NCBI GenBank assembly: GCA_049323275.1
Contig: JBMOOM010000015.1
Span: 1-64,000, forward strand
Source: Taklimakanibacter sp049323275
GTDB lineage: Bacteria; Pseudomonadota; Alphaproteobacteria; Rhizobiales; Aestuariivirgaceae
Length of the DNA: 64,000 nucleotides
Reading direction: 5' to 3'
The notes under the pieces were generated by a model, which saw only the letters and a program-made list of their open reading frames with translations, was not told the DNA's origin and did not search any database. The first letter of the stretch is position 1. Every line of letters begins with the position of its first letter. Positions 8,043 through 16,201 of this stretch are shown piece after piece. Made by a program: the position numbers and the translations under genes.

Positions 8043-8796
8043 AGGCCAGCATTTCCAGCGCGACGCCGCGGCAGTCCATCTCGAATTCGAGATCGACGAC
8101 CGGCGGGCGCGTGTAGTGCCAGGTCAACCCGGAGCGCGCGGCGCCGCGGCGGACGATCTCATCGGCGAGAAAGGGATGGAGATCGTGGATGGTGTAGGCC
8201 TGGACCGCGCTGGTCTCCTTCCAGGAAACGCCGAGGCGCGTGAGGCGGCGCTCCATCTCGCCCAGCACATAACGCGCCTTCTCGCGCATCCCGTCCGGGC
8301 TGAGATCGCCCAGGCGCACCGTGTGGTCACGATAATTGGCCTTGCCCTCGGCGCTTTCGCCGCTGCCGGCGACGACGAAGCCCGGACGTTCGGCGGGCCG
8401 CTCGACGGTGAAGGTGAAGGCGTGGAAGGCGGGCTCGGGCGGCGGATCGATGAGCGGACAGACATTGGTGCGCGCCACCGGATTGGTCTCGCCGTCGGTA
8501 ATGCCCCAGCGTTTCAAGGTCTCGACATAGAGGCGGTTGAAGCCGCGGAAGCCTTCCTCGTCGAAGGGCGCCGGCGAGCGCAATTCGCAGGCGCAGAAGG
8601 AGGCGAGGGGCCGGCGTTCCTGCTTCAGGAAGGCCTCGATCCGCGCAAAGCCCTCGGCGAGCGGCAGGCTGTCGCGGAAACGCACCCGCACCAGGTCGAA
8701 GCCCGGCGCCGCGACGACGCCCGCTGAATATTGGAAGACGCCCGGAACGTAGCGGTAGCCGCCGGCCGCGAAGAGCGTGGTGTCCTGCTGGGTCAT
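8041..8796 (-). CDS. RidA/CnbZ-like deaminase family protein
   Basis: A 251-residue protein. The N-terminal half (FQYSAGVVAAPGFDLVRVRFRDSLPLAEGFARIEAFLKQERRPLASFCACELRSP) and the C-terminal half (ARYVLGEMERRLTRLGVSWKETSAVQAYTIHDLHP) each resemble a YjgF/RidA-fold unit, giving a tandem architecture like that of 2-amino-5-chloromuconate deaminase CnbZ. The RidA superfamily hydrolyses enamine/imine intermediates. The ATG overlaps the stop of the upstream deacetylase-like gene by four bases, so the two are co-translated. True substrate unknown; a CnbZ activity is not implied here because no chloronitrobenzene pathway is present. Confidence 0.65.
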   Translation of the reverse strand: MTQQDTTLFAAGGYRYVPGVFQYSAGVVAAPGFDLVRVRFRDSLPLAEGFARIEAFLKQERRPLASFCACELRSPAPFDEEGFRGFNRLYVETLKRWGITDGETNPVARTNVCPLIDPPPEPAFHAFTFTVERPAERPGFVVAGSGESAEGKANYRDHTVRLGDLSPDGMREKARYVLGEMERRLTRLGVSWKETSAVQAYTIHDLHPFLADEIVRRGAARSGLTWHYTRPPVVDLEFEMDCRGVALEMLA

Positions 8797-9818
8797 CTGG
8801 CTTTCCTGAAAGCGGTGAGGAAGGCGGCGAGATTATCGCCGAGCATCGGGGTGAGATAGCCCCCTTCCTGAACGAGGACGGTGGGCAGGCCGACGCGGGC
8901 GATCTGTTGTGCCATGGCGACGAAACCTTCAGTGGTGACGGCGCCGCCATTGAGCGGATCGGCCTCATGCGCATCGAGACCGAGCGCCAGAACAACGGCG
9001 CCCGGCTTGAAATCGGCGATCCGCTTGGTCGCCTTTTCGAGCGCTGCACTCCAGATGCGGTCGCCGCTCTTGACCGGCACCGGCAGGTTGAAGTTGAAGC
9101 CTTCGCCTTCCGCGGCGCCGCGCTGCTCGTCATAGCCGTAATAGAAGGGATAATAGGTGGCCGGATCGGCGTGGATCGACACGGTCAGCACATCGGCGCG
9201 GTCATAGAAGATCGACTGGGTGCCGTTGCCGTGATGGACGTCGATGTCGAGGATCGCGACACGATCGTGCCTGCGGCGCAGATATTGCGCGGCGAGCGCC
9301 GAGTTGTTGAGATAGCAGAAGCCGCCGGAACGCTCGCCATAGGCATGATGACCGGGCGGGCGGCAAAGCGCATAGGCCGAGTCGGCGCCGGATGAGACGA
9401 GCTCGGCCGCGGTGAGCGCGCTCATCGCCGAGGAATGCACGGTGCTCCAGGTGTCGGCCGTGAGGGCGCCGGCGAAGTCCATGATGTGCCAGCCGGCACG
9501 GCCCAGTATGTGCGAGGGATAGGCGGAGGGCGCCTCGACCGGGCGGATGCTCGGCATGATCTCCGGATAGGCGCCCGGCAATTTCATCCATTCGGCATGG
9601 CCGTTTTCGAGAAAATCGAGATAACGCGCCGGATGAATGCCTTCGAAACACCGGCGATCGAACTGGCCGGGCTCGCGGAGCTCGAGCTCCGCTTTCAGCG
9701 CGCCGGCGATCAGGCGACGGATTCTTTCCGGGCTCTCGGGGTAATCGACCAAGGCGCCGTAGCGCAAATAACGGGTCGGCGAATGCGCGTTCTGTTTCTC
9801 GCTGAAGATGGCTTTCAT
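8793..9818 (-). CDS. histone deacetylase/acetylpolyamine amidohydrolase family protein
   Basis: A 341-residue zinc-dependent deacetylase. Visible family features: RPPGHHAYGERSGGFCYLNNSALAA (catalytic His pair), VAILDIDVHHGNGTQSIFY (zinc ligands Asp and His), LALGLDAHEADPL (third ligand Asp) and the late VLVQEGGYL. The opening MKAIFSEKQNAHSPTRYL..G is typical of bacterial acetylpolyamine amidohydrolases, which remove acetyl groups from polyamines or other small amides in the cytoplasm. An AGGATC ribosome site precedes the ATG. It is the first gene of a two-gene operon with the RidA-like gene. Confidence 0.88.
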   Translation of the reverse strand: MKAIFSEKQNAHSPTRYLRYGALVDYPESPERIRRLIAGALKAELELREPGQFDRRCFEGIHPARYLDFLENGHAEWMKLPGAYPEIMPSIRPVEAPSAYPSHILGRAGWHIMDFAGALTADTWSTVHSSAMSALTAAELVSSGADSAYALCRPPGHHAYGERSGGFCYLNNSALAAQYLRRRHDRVAILDIDVHHGNGTQSIFYDRADVLTVSIHADPATYYPFYYGYDEQRGAAEGEGFNFNLPVPVKSGDRIWSAALEKATKRIADFKPGAVVLALGLDAHEADPLNGGAVTTEGFVAMAQQIARVGLPTVLVQEGGYLTPMLGDNLAAFLTAFRKAR

Positions 9819-10062
9819 CAGATCCTGTCCGGTTGCGACTCAAATATCTCTCGACACATCGCCCAAAGGCGTGGCCTGGCACAAGAGCACATAACTTTGC
9901 GCCGCCTGACGGCAGACATGGCGCATCGTCGCCTTTACTCAGAATAAGATCGAACAGCGCGCCCTCGGCAGGCGTCCCGGCAAGTCTGGCGCCGCCGCGG
10001 GCGAGCGTCTCCGGAGCGGGGCCGCATCCTCACGGGCGAAATGAAAGATGCCCGGGTGAGGC

Positions 10063-10112
10063 GAGTGGACTGGCCGGTTTCGTGCTGATTGGCTATTCTG
10101 GGCAGTCCACTC
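10063..10112. promoter_or_regulatory. 10-bp inverted repeat upstream of the PaiB-like gene
   Basis: GAGTGGACTG (10063-10072) and CAGTCCACTC (10103-10112) are exact complements separated by 30 bases, ending 36 bases before the ATG at 10149. The centre-to-centre distance is close to four helical turns, which suits looping or cooperative binding of two dimers. The remaining gap from 9819 to 10148, between divergent genes, holds no coding frame I can support. Confidence 0.5.
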
Positions 10113-10148
10113 CGGGGCTAGAACGGCGCCGAACGCAAGGATTTCCCG

Positions 10149-10778
10149 ATGTATATCCCGCCCGCCTTCCGTGAAGACGACCCGCAAGTTCTGCGTGAGC
10201 TGATGCGTTCCGCGCGGCTCGCCAATCTGGTGACCGCCACCGTGGAGGGACCGGTCGCGACGCCGCTGCCTTTGGTGCTTGCCGCGGATGAGGGCGAACT
10301 GGGCGTTCTCTATGGCCATGTCGCCAAAGCCAATCCGCAATGGAAGACACCAGTCATCGGCGAGGCGCTCGCCATCTTCATGGGGCCTGATGCCTATGTG
10401 ACGCCGTCCTGGTATGCCTCGAAGGCGGAGCATGGCAAGGTCGTGCCGACCTGGAACTATGCGGCGGTGCATGCCTATGGGCCGGTCGAATTCTTCGAGG
10501 ACGAGGACCGGCTGCTCGCGGCGGTGAAGCGCGTCACCGAATTGCATGAAGGCCCGCGCCTCACGCCCTGGCAGGTGAGCGATGCGCCCGAAGCCTTCAT
10601 CAAATCGCAGCTGCGCGGCATTGTCGGTCTGCGCCTGCCGATCACCCGTCTGGAGGGCAAGCGCAAGATGAGCCAGAACCGCAATGCGGCGGATCGCGCC
10701 GGCGTCGCCAAGGGGCTCGCCGAAAGCGACAGGCCGATGGACCGGCTCGTCGCCGGCCTCATACCGATAGAGGGTTGA
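10149..10778 (+). CDS. FMN-binding PaiB-like regulator
   Basis: A 209-residue protein of the FMN_bind_2/PaiB family. MYIPPAFREDDPQVLRELMRSARLANLVTATVEGPVATPLPLVL is the characteristic opening, followed by GHVAKANPQWK and PSWYASKAEHGKVVPTWNYAAVHAYG, the flavin-binding split-barrel region. PaiB of Bacillus represses sporulation and protease genes, but most family members are of unknown function and may be flavin-dependent enzymes. Its stop abuts the stop of the convergent HxlR gene with no gap. Confidence 0.87.
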   Translation: MYIPPAFREDDPQVLRELMRSARLANLVTATVEGPVATPLPLVLAADEGELGVLYGHVAKANPQWKTPVIGEALAIFMGPDAYVTPSWYASKAEHGKVVPTWNYAAVHAYGPVEFFEDEDRLLAAVKRVTELHEGPRLTPWQVSDAPEAFIKSQLRGIVGLRLPITRLEGKRKMSQNRNAADRAGVAKGLAESDRPMDRLVAGLIPIEG

Positions 10779-11483
10779 TCAAGCGGCCTGGGCGTCGGCC
10801 CGATTCTTCTCGCGGGCAAATGGACTGAGGCCCAGCCATTTCTGCATGGAGCGCGCGATCGCCGGATCGCCGGAGAGATCGAGAGCGCCGGCCTCGACTT
10901 CCTTCTCGACCGTCGACAAGCCCATCCAGACCGATGTCATGGCGCGCAGCGACCCGGTGACCACGAGGTCGATCTCGTGGCCCGGATCGACGAGACACAG
11001 GTCGACCATGCCCTTGTCGATCACCAGCCACCAATTGCGGCGCGCGGCATCGAGCTCGGGATATTCGAACTGAATGGTACAGCGCTTCTCGGGCAGGGGC
11101 GTGGGATCGAGATGGCGGCGCATGTCCCACATCAGCAGCGAGGGATCGAGGTTCTTGAGCGACAGACTCGATTCGACCCAGCGCTGGCCCCAATTGCCGA
11201 GCGACATCACCAAAGGCCGCAAATCTTCGCCGGCACTGGTCAGGACATAATCGACGCCGTTCGACTGCTTCGACGGGCGCGTATAGATGATGCCTGCTTT
11301 CTTCAGCTCTTTCAGGCGTTTGGACAGAAGAGTCGGCGACATGCGCGGAACCCCGCGCCGGATGTCGTTGAACCTCGTGCTGCCGCACAGGACTTCACGC
11401 AAAACCAGCGCCGTCCACCTTGTGCAAAAAACTTCCGCCGCCATAGCGACCGGACAGAACTGCCCGTAACTGCCTTGCTCCAC
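10779..11483 (-). CDS. HxlR family winged-helix transcriptional regulator
   Basis: A 234-residue regulator starting at GTG 11483, which has AGGAG at a good distance upstream (sequence AGGAGATCAAGAGTG). CPVAMAAEVFCTRWTALVLREVLCGSTRFNDIRRGVPRMSPTLLSKRLKELKKAGII is the HxlR winged helix: Cys near the start, the W..LvLRe helix, the FndIrRgvPrmS recognition helix, and the Y.LT.aG wing. The 100-residue C-terminal extension beyond a standard HxlR domain (about 110 residues) resembles an SCP2-like sterol-binding fold in length but I cannot identify it. It probably controls itself or the divergent acyl-CoA dehydrogenase gene. Confidence 0.85.
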   Translation of the reverse strand: MEQGSYGQFCPVAMAAEVFCTRWTALVLREVLCGSTRFNDIRRGVPRMSPTLLSKRLKELKKAGIIYTRPSKQSNGVDYVLTSAGEDLRPLVMSLGNWGQRWVESSLSLKNLDPSLLMWDMRRHLDPTPLPEKRCTIQFEYPELDAARRNWWLVIDKGMVDLCLVDPGHEIDLVVTGSLRAMTSVWMGLSTVEKEVEAGALDLSGDPAIARSMQKWLGLSPFAREKNRADAQAA

Positions 11484-11624
11484 TCTTGATCTCCTGTGGC
11501 CAGGCCCTCGGGCGCGGAAGCTACGCCAAAGGATCGGGCCAAGTCCAGTACAGTTTTGCAAGCCCTGAGAGAGGCGTCACCGCGCTTCAGTCGGCCAGCC
11601 GGTACACTTCCGTGACTAGAGCAG

Positions 11625-11637
11625 CGGATAATATCCG
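11625..11637. promoter_or_regulatory. 13-bp palindrome between HxlR and acyl-CoA dehydrogenase genes
   Basis: CGGATAATATCCG is a perfect palindrome around one central base, in the 198-base divergent region and 45 bases before the dehydrogenase start. It is a candidate operator for the HxlR-type regulator; the link is inference. Confidence 0.35.
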
Positions 11638-11681
11638 TGGAAAGATGATCATGGGCGCGCATAATGCAGTGGAGACAGGAC

Positions 11682-12818
11682 ATGGATCAGCCGCAGAACA
11701 TTCGTTCCATGAAGCACGAGAACATCGTCGAGATCGCCGACAGGCTGGGCCAGCGCTTCGCCGCGACTTCGCTCGAGGATGAGGATCATTTCGTTGCCGA
11801 CAATATCAAGGCCCTGAAGGAGGCCGGCCTTGTCGAGGCCGGCGTGCCGGTCGAGCTGGGCGGCGGCGGCGCCACGGTCGACGAGTTGGCCGAGATGCTG
11901 CGCGCACTCGCGCATCACTGCGGCTCCACGGCGCTCGCTTTCTCGATGCACACGCATCAGGTGGCTATCCCGGCCTGGCGCTTCACGCATCAGAAGGTCG
12001 CCGCCGTCGAGCCGCTGCTCAAGCGCATCGCCAATGAGCGCATCATCCTTCTGTCGAGCGGCGGCTCCGACTGGATCGCGGGCTCGGGCAAGGCCGAGAA
12101 GGTCGAGGGCGGCTATCGCATCACGGCGCGCAAGGTCTTCACCTCGGCGTCGCCGATCGGCGATCTCCTGATGACCGGCGCGGTCGATGAGGCGACGAAC
12201 GAAGTATTGCATTTCGGCATTCCGATGAATTCGCCGCATGTGAAGGTGCTCGACACCTGGCGTACGCTCGGCATGCGCGGCACCGGCTCGCACGACGTGA
12301 TGATCGACGGCCATGTCGTGCCGGACGGCGCGATTGCGGTGCGGCGCAAAGCGGGACAGTGGCATCCGCTGTTCCAGATCATCGCGACGATCGCTTTCCC
12401 GCTTGTCTATTCGGTCTATCTGGGCGTCGCCGAAAGTGCCCGCGACATCGCGGTCGGCCTCGCCAAAAAGCGCAAGCCGGACAGCCATGTGCTGAAGCTG
12501 GTCGGCGAGATGGACACCGCTCTGCGTGCGGCGCAGCTGGCGCGCCGGTCGATGCTGGACGCGGTGGCGCGCAATGCGCCCTCGGCCGAGTCCATCAATG
12601 ACGTCATGATCGGGCGCCAGCTCGTCGGGCAGAATGCGATCCGCGCGGTCGAGCTCGCCATGGAAGCCGCGGGCGGCGCCGGCTTCTACCGCGCGCAGGG
12701 GTTGGAGCGGCGTTTCCGCGACATCCAGGGCGCCCGCTATCATCCGCTGCAAAGTGGTCCGCAGGCGGAATATGCCGGCGCCATGGCGCTCGGCCTGCCG
12801 ATCGACACGATCTTCTGA
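11682..12818 (+). CDS. acyl-CoA dehydrogenase family flavoprotein
   Basis: A 378-residue flavoprotein of the acyl-CoA dehydrogenase fold: N-terminal helical domain, a central beta domain (IILLSSGGSDWIAGSGKAEKVEGGYRITARKVFTSASPIGDLL, typical substrate/flavin loop), and a C-terminal helical domain with AMEAAGGAGFYRAQGLERRFRDIQGARYHPLQ. The second ATG (11682) is chosen because GGAGACAGG sits just before it; an upstream ATG at 11664 lacks a site. The late sequence (YRAQGLERRFRDIQGARYHPLQ) is like acyl-CoA dehydrogenase/monooxygenase relatives, so the reaction could be oxidation other than beta-oxidation. Divergent from the HxlR regulator. Confidence 0.83.
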   Translation: MDQPQNIRSMKHENIVEIADRLGQRFAATSLEDEDHFVADNIKALKEAGLVEAGVPVELGGGGATVDELAEMLRALAHHCGSTALAFSMHTHQVAIPAWRFTHQKVAAVEPLLKRIANERIILLSSGGSDWIAGSGKAEKVEGGYRITARKVFTSASPIGDLLMTGAVDEATNEVLHFGIPMNSPHVKVLDTWRTLGMRGTGSHDVMIDGHVVPDGAIAVRRKAGQWHPLFQIIATIAFPLVYSVYLGVAESARDIAVGLAKKRKPDSHVLKLVGEMDTALRAAQLARRSMLDAVARNAPSAESINDVMIGRQLVGQNAIRAVELAMEAAGGAGFYRAQGLERRFRDIQGARYHPLQSGPQAEYAGAMALGLPIDTIF

Positions 12819-12854
12819 GCTTGTGTGATCTCGAGGCTTCTTGCGACCGGCTCG

Positions 12855-12877
12855 GCCATGCCATAAGCGGGCATGGC
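12855..12877 (+). promoter_or_regulatory. hairpin enclosing the tam start codon
   Basis: GCCATGCC (12855-12862) and GGCATGGC (12870-12877) form a perfect 8-bp stem with a 7-base loop. The tam ATG (12873-12875) lies inside the 3' arm, so the folded RNA would hide the start codon. No recognised ligand motif. Confidence 0.35.
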
Positions 12878-13637
12878 TGACTGGTCCCCGACGCAATATC
12901 TCAAATTCGCCGATGAGCGCACGCGCGCGGCGCGCGATCTCCTGGCGCAGGTTCCGCTTGCCGAGGCGCGCCGGGTCTATGATCTGGGCTGCGGGCCGGG
13001 CAATTCGACCGAGCTGCTGATCCAGCGTTTTCCCGAAGCGAAGATCATCGGCGTCGATTCTTCACCCGGCATGCTGGCGCAGGCGCGCAAGGCCTATCCG
13101 CAGGCGAGCTTCGTCCAAGGCGATCTCAACGACTGGCGGCCGGAGGCGGGCGCCGATCTCCTCTTCGCCAACGCGCTGTTCCAATGGGTGCCGGATCACC
13201 TGAAGGTCCTGCAGCGTCTCATGGCGGCGTTGCCGACAGGCGGTGTGCTCGCGGTGCAGATGCCGGACAATCTCGACGAGCCCTCGCATGTAGCGATGCG
13301 CGAAACGGCGGCATCCGGTCCCTGGGCGGGCAAGATCAAGCAGATCGGACGCGCGCATCTGCCGGCGCCGACGGTCTATTACGATGCGCTCAAGCCCGAG
13401 GCGGCGCGCGTCGATATCTGGCACACGATCTACAATCACCCGATCGACGGCGCCAAGGGCATCGTCGAATGGGTGAAAGGCACGGGACTCAGGCCCTATA
13501 TCGATCCCCTCGACGAGACCGAGGGCCAGAGCTTCCTCGCGGCCTACGAAGCGCGCATCGCCAAGGCCTATCCCCTGGCCCATGACGGCAAGGCGCTGCT
13601 GAGATTTCCGCGCCTCTTCATCCTGTGCGTGAAGTAG
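12873..13637 (+). CDS. tam: trans-aconitate 2-methyltransferase
   Basis: A 254-residue SAM-dependent methyltransferase. MADWSPTQYLKFADERTRAARDLLAQVPL is the distinctive Tam opening; VYDLGCGPGNSTELL is motif I (SAM binding), IIGVDSSPGMLAQAR motif II, and FANALFQWVPDH follows. ALQMPDN and PLDETEGQSFLAAYEARI..AYP.. also match Tam. The enzyme esterifies trans-aconitate, removing this inhibitor of aconitase. It ends two bases before the stop of the convergent acyltransferase gene. Confidence 0.93.
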   Translation: MADWSPTQYLKFADERTRAARDLLAQVPLAEARRVYDLGCGPGNSTELLIQRFPEAKIIGVDSSPGMLAQARKAYPQASFVQGDLNDWRPEAGADLLFANALFQWVPDHLKVLQRLMAALPTGGVLAVQMPDNLDEPSHVAMRETAASGPWAGKIKQIGRAHLPAPTVYYDALKPEAARVDIWHTIYNHPIDGAKGIVEWVKGTGLRPYIDPLDETEGQSFLAAYEARIAKAYPLAHDGKALLRFPRLFILCVK

Positions 13638-13638
13638 C

Positions 13639-14571
13639 CTAATCTTCCTCCTTCGGCGCCCAACGGGTGAATGCGCGCAGATGGTGGTCTGGCCTGGCGC
13701 CCTTGATGTCGCCGGGCTTCGCCAATGCGAAGGTACGCCGGCGCAACTCCGTCACCAGTTCGTTGCGATCCTCGATATGGGCGATCTCGCCGAAGGCGAT
13801 GGGCGGACCGACTCTCAGAATGAGGCTCGTGCCGATGCGGCGCGCCGTCTCGCGGAAGACCAGCGAGGACCTGAGCGTATCGCTGACATGGCTCGCGAGC
13901 TGGAACAGCCGGCTGTTCTGACCGACGAAGAAAATGGGCACGATGGTGGCGTGTGAGGCCCGAATGAGCTTGGCGGTGAAGGGGGCCCAAGGCAGCTCGA
14001 CCGCCGGCCCCTTATGCGGGCGCTCGCTGGTGGAAACGCCGCCACCCGGAAATATGCCGATGGAATGGCCGGCGCGCAGCCAGGACAGCGCGGCGAGCCG
14101 CGAGCCGACATTGGTCTCGCGCGCCGCGCGGGTCCCGGCGAAATCGACCGGGAGGAGATTGTCGCGCGCATCGGGGATATGACACAGCACCGAATTGGCC
14201 AGCACCTTGGTATCGGGGCGCACCAGCATCGCCGCCCAGGCGAGGCTGATGCCGTCGAGCACGCCGTAAGGGTGATTGGCGATGAAGATCACCGGACCTT
14301 CCCTGGGGCTGAGATCGAGGGCGGCGCGATCGATCTCGATATTGATCTTCAAGAGCCGTAATGCGGTGCCGAAGAAGCTCTCGCCGGGCTCGCGCTCATT
14401 GCGGCGATCATAAAGCTTCTTCAACTTGCCCTGGCCGCCGATCTTCTCGATTGCCTGGATGACGGTGCGCTGGAGGAGGGGCTGGTCGGCGGTCGAATAG
14501 GTGAACCTGACCGGCCGGTCGCCATCGGGCCGGTTCTTTTCCTTGCTGCCGCGGCTGCCGCGTTTGCTCAT
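13639..14571 (-). CDS. lysophospholipid acyltransferase family protein
   Basis: A 310-residue acyltransferase of the PlsC-like fold. VIFIANHPYGVLDGISLAW carries the NHPxGxxDG catalytic motif seen in the haemolysin-like/OlsA-related branch, and SIGIFPGGGVSTS is the second substrate motif. The N-terminal 30 residues are very basic (MSKRGSRGSKEKNRPDGDRP), which fits peripheral membrane binding; there is no clear membrane helix. It probably acylates a lyso-lipid or ornithine-type lipid, but the acceptor cannot be fixed from sequence. Confidence 0.83.
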   Translation of the reverse strand: MSKRGSRGSKEKNRPDGDRPVRFTYSTADQPLLQRTVIQAIEKIGGQGKLKKLYDRRNEREPGESFFGTALRLLKINIEIDRAALDLSPREGPVIFIANHPYGVLDGISLAWAAMLVRPDTKVLANSVLCHIPDARDNLLPVDFAGTRAARETNVGSRLAALSWLRAGHSIGIFPGGGVSTSERPHKGPAVELPWAPFTAKLIRASHATIVPIFFVGQNSRLFQLASHVSDTLRSSLVFRETARRIGTSLILRVGPPIAFGEIAHIEDRNELVTELRRRTFALAKPGDIKGARPDHHLRAFTRWAPKEED

Positions 14572-14684
14572 TGGTTCGCCAGGTCCCCCGCGCCAATTTC
14601 AAGCGCCCATGCATCACAAGCAAGTGACTTTTCCGGCGGGAGGGTGGAAAACTAGCCCCGCGACAACAAAACAGGGGAGTTCGC

Positions 14685-15323
14685 ATGTACAGGCTTTATG
14701 GGCGCCCGGGGTCGGGTTCGGTAGTGGTCGAGGCGGTGCTGGAGGCGGCGGAAGCGCCTTACGAAGTCGAGATCATCGAGCGGTCGACGGATGGCCGTGT
14801 CCCGGAAAAGCTGGCGCGGATCAATCCCTTGGGACAGGTTCCGGCGCTGACGCTGCCGGACGGCACGGTGATGACCGAGTCGGCGGCGATCGCGCTCTAT
14901 CTGGCCGACAAATATCCCAAGGCCGAGCTGGCGCCCGCGCCCTCGGCGCCCGAGCGGGCTTCCTATCTGCGCTGGCTCGTCTATCTCGCCACCAACATCT
15001 ACATGACGGATCTGCGCGCCTATTATCCCGACCGCTATACGTCCGACCAGAATGGCGGCAAATGCGTCAAGTCGGCGGCGCTCGCCCGCATGGCGCAGGA
15101 ATGGGATATCTATGCCGCGGCGCTCGGCGACAAGCCGTTCATCCTGGGCGACAAGATGTGCGTCGCCGATGTTTATGCCGCCATGCTCGCCACCTGGAAT
15201 CTCGACGTCGTCGCCTTCTTCAAGAAACATCCCAATCTGCGCGCCATGTATGACCGCGTGACCGCCAATCCCGCGATCGCACGGGCCTGGGGACGCAACG
15301 AGATGGAGGACTGGAAGAACTAA
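14685..15323 (+). CDS. glutathione S-transferase family protein
   Basis: A 212-residue two-domain GST. The thioredoxin-like N-terminal domain starts MYRLYGRPGSGSVVVEAVLEAAEAPYEVEII and has the glutathione-binding loop NPLGQVPALTLPDG and the ESAAIALYLADKYP motif; the helical C-terminal domain ends with AWGRNEMEDW. A serine (S10 or S12) is the likely catalytic residue. The substrate is unknown, and the neighbouring genes are unrelated and transcribed separately. Confidence 0.9.
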   Translation: MYRLYGRPGSGSVVVEAVLEAAEAPYEVEIIERSTDGRVPEKLARINPLGQVPALTLPDGTVMTESAAIALYLADKYPKAELAPAPSAPERASYLRWLVYLATNIYMTDLRAYYPDRYTSDQNGGKCVKSAALARMAQEWDIYAAALGDKPFILGDKMCVADVYAAMLATWNLDVVAFFKKHPNLRAMYDRVTANPAIARAWGRNEMEDWKN

Positions 15324-15334
15324 CCCGTCGCCCT

Positions 15335-16201
15335 TCAGGCAGCTTCGGCCTGGTCTCCAAGGCCCACCACCCGGCAGATCGCGTAAACGAGATCGGCGCG
15401 GTTCAGCGTATAGAAGTGGAAGCTGTTGACGCCTTCGCGGCGCAGGAAATCGACCTGCTCGGCCGCCACCATGGCGGCCACCAGATTGCGCGTCTCGGGA
15501 TCGGCGTCGAGGCCGTGGAAGCGCTGAGCGAGGGCCGGCGGAAGAAAAGCGCCGCATTTTTCGGCGAATTCCTTCACCCGCGCGAAATTGGTGATCGGCA
15601 GGATGCCGGGCACCAGCTCGATATCGATGCCCCTGGCGAAGACGCGGTCGCGGAAGCGCAGGAAGGCGGCATTGTTGAAGAAGAACTGCGACAGCGCGCG
15701 GGTGGCGCCATGCTCGGCCTTGTCGGCGAGGAAGGCGAGGTCCTCCTCGATCGATACGGCCTCGGGATGCTTTTCCGGATAGGCCGAGACCGAGATCTCG
15801 AAGGGCGCGATCTCGCGGATGCCGCGCACCAGGTCGGCGGCGTTGCGATAGCCTTGCGGATGCGGCACGAAACGGCCGCCGACGCCGCCCGGCGGATCGC
15901 CGCGCAGCGCCACGATATGGCGGATGCCGGCCTGCCAATAGCCGCGCACGACCTTGTCGACGTCCTCGCGCGGCGCGCCGACGCAAGTGAGATGGGCGGC
16001 GGGAATGAGCGAGGTGCGCTCGCGGATCGCATTCACCGTGCCGAGGGTTCGTTCCTGCGTGGTGCCGCCGGCGCCGTAAGTGACCGAGACGAAGAGCGGC
16101 TTCATCTCCTCCAGTTTGCCGATGACCTTCCAGAAATTGTCCGAGGCCTCGGCCTTGGGCGGGAAGAATTCGAATGAGACTCTGAGGTCGGACTTACTCA
16201 T
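15335..16201 (-). CDS. metF: methylenetetrahydrofolate reductase
   Basis: A 288-residue MetF. VSFEFFPPKAEASDNFWKVIGKLEEMKPLFVSVTYGAGGTTQERT contains the EFFPPK and SVTYGAGG family motifs; LTCVGAPREDVD and IVALRGDPPGG follow. It reduces 5,10-methylene-THF to 5-methyl-THF for methionine synthesis, using FAD and NADH. The ATG at 16201 shares one base with the stop codon of the upstream ArsR-methyltransferase gene (TGATG), so translation is coupled; a longer in-frame start inside that gene is not needed. Confidence 0.95.
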   Translation of the reverse strand: MSKSDLRVSFEFFPPKAEASDNFWKVIGKLEEMKPLFVSVTYGAGGTTQERTLGTVNAIRERTSLIPAAHLTCVGAPREDVDKVVRGYWQAGIRHIVALRGDPPGGVGGRFVPHPQGYRNAADLVRGIREIAPFEISVSAYPEKHPEAVSIEEDLAFLADKAEHGATRALSQFFFNNAAFLRFRDRVFARGIDIELVPGILPITNFARVKEFAEKCGAFLPPALAQRFHGLDADPETRNLVAAMVAAEQVDFLRREGVNSFHFYTLNRADLVYAICRVVGLGDQAEAA

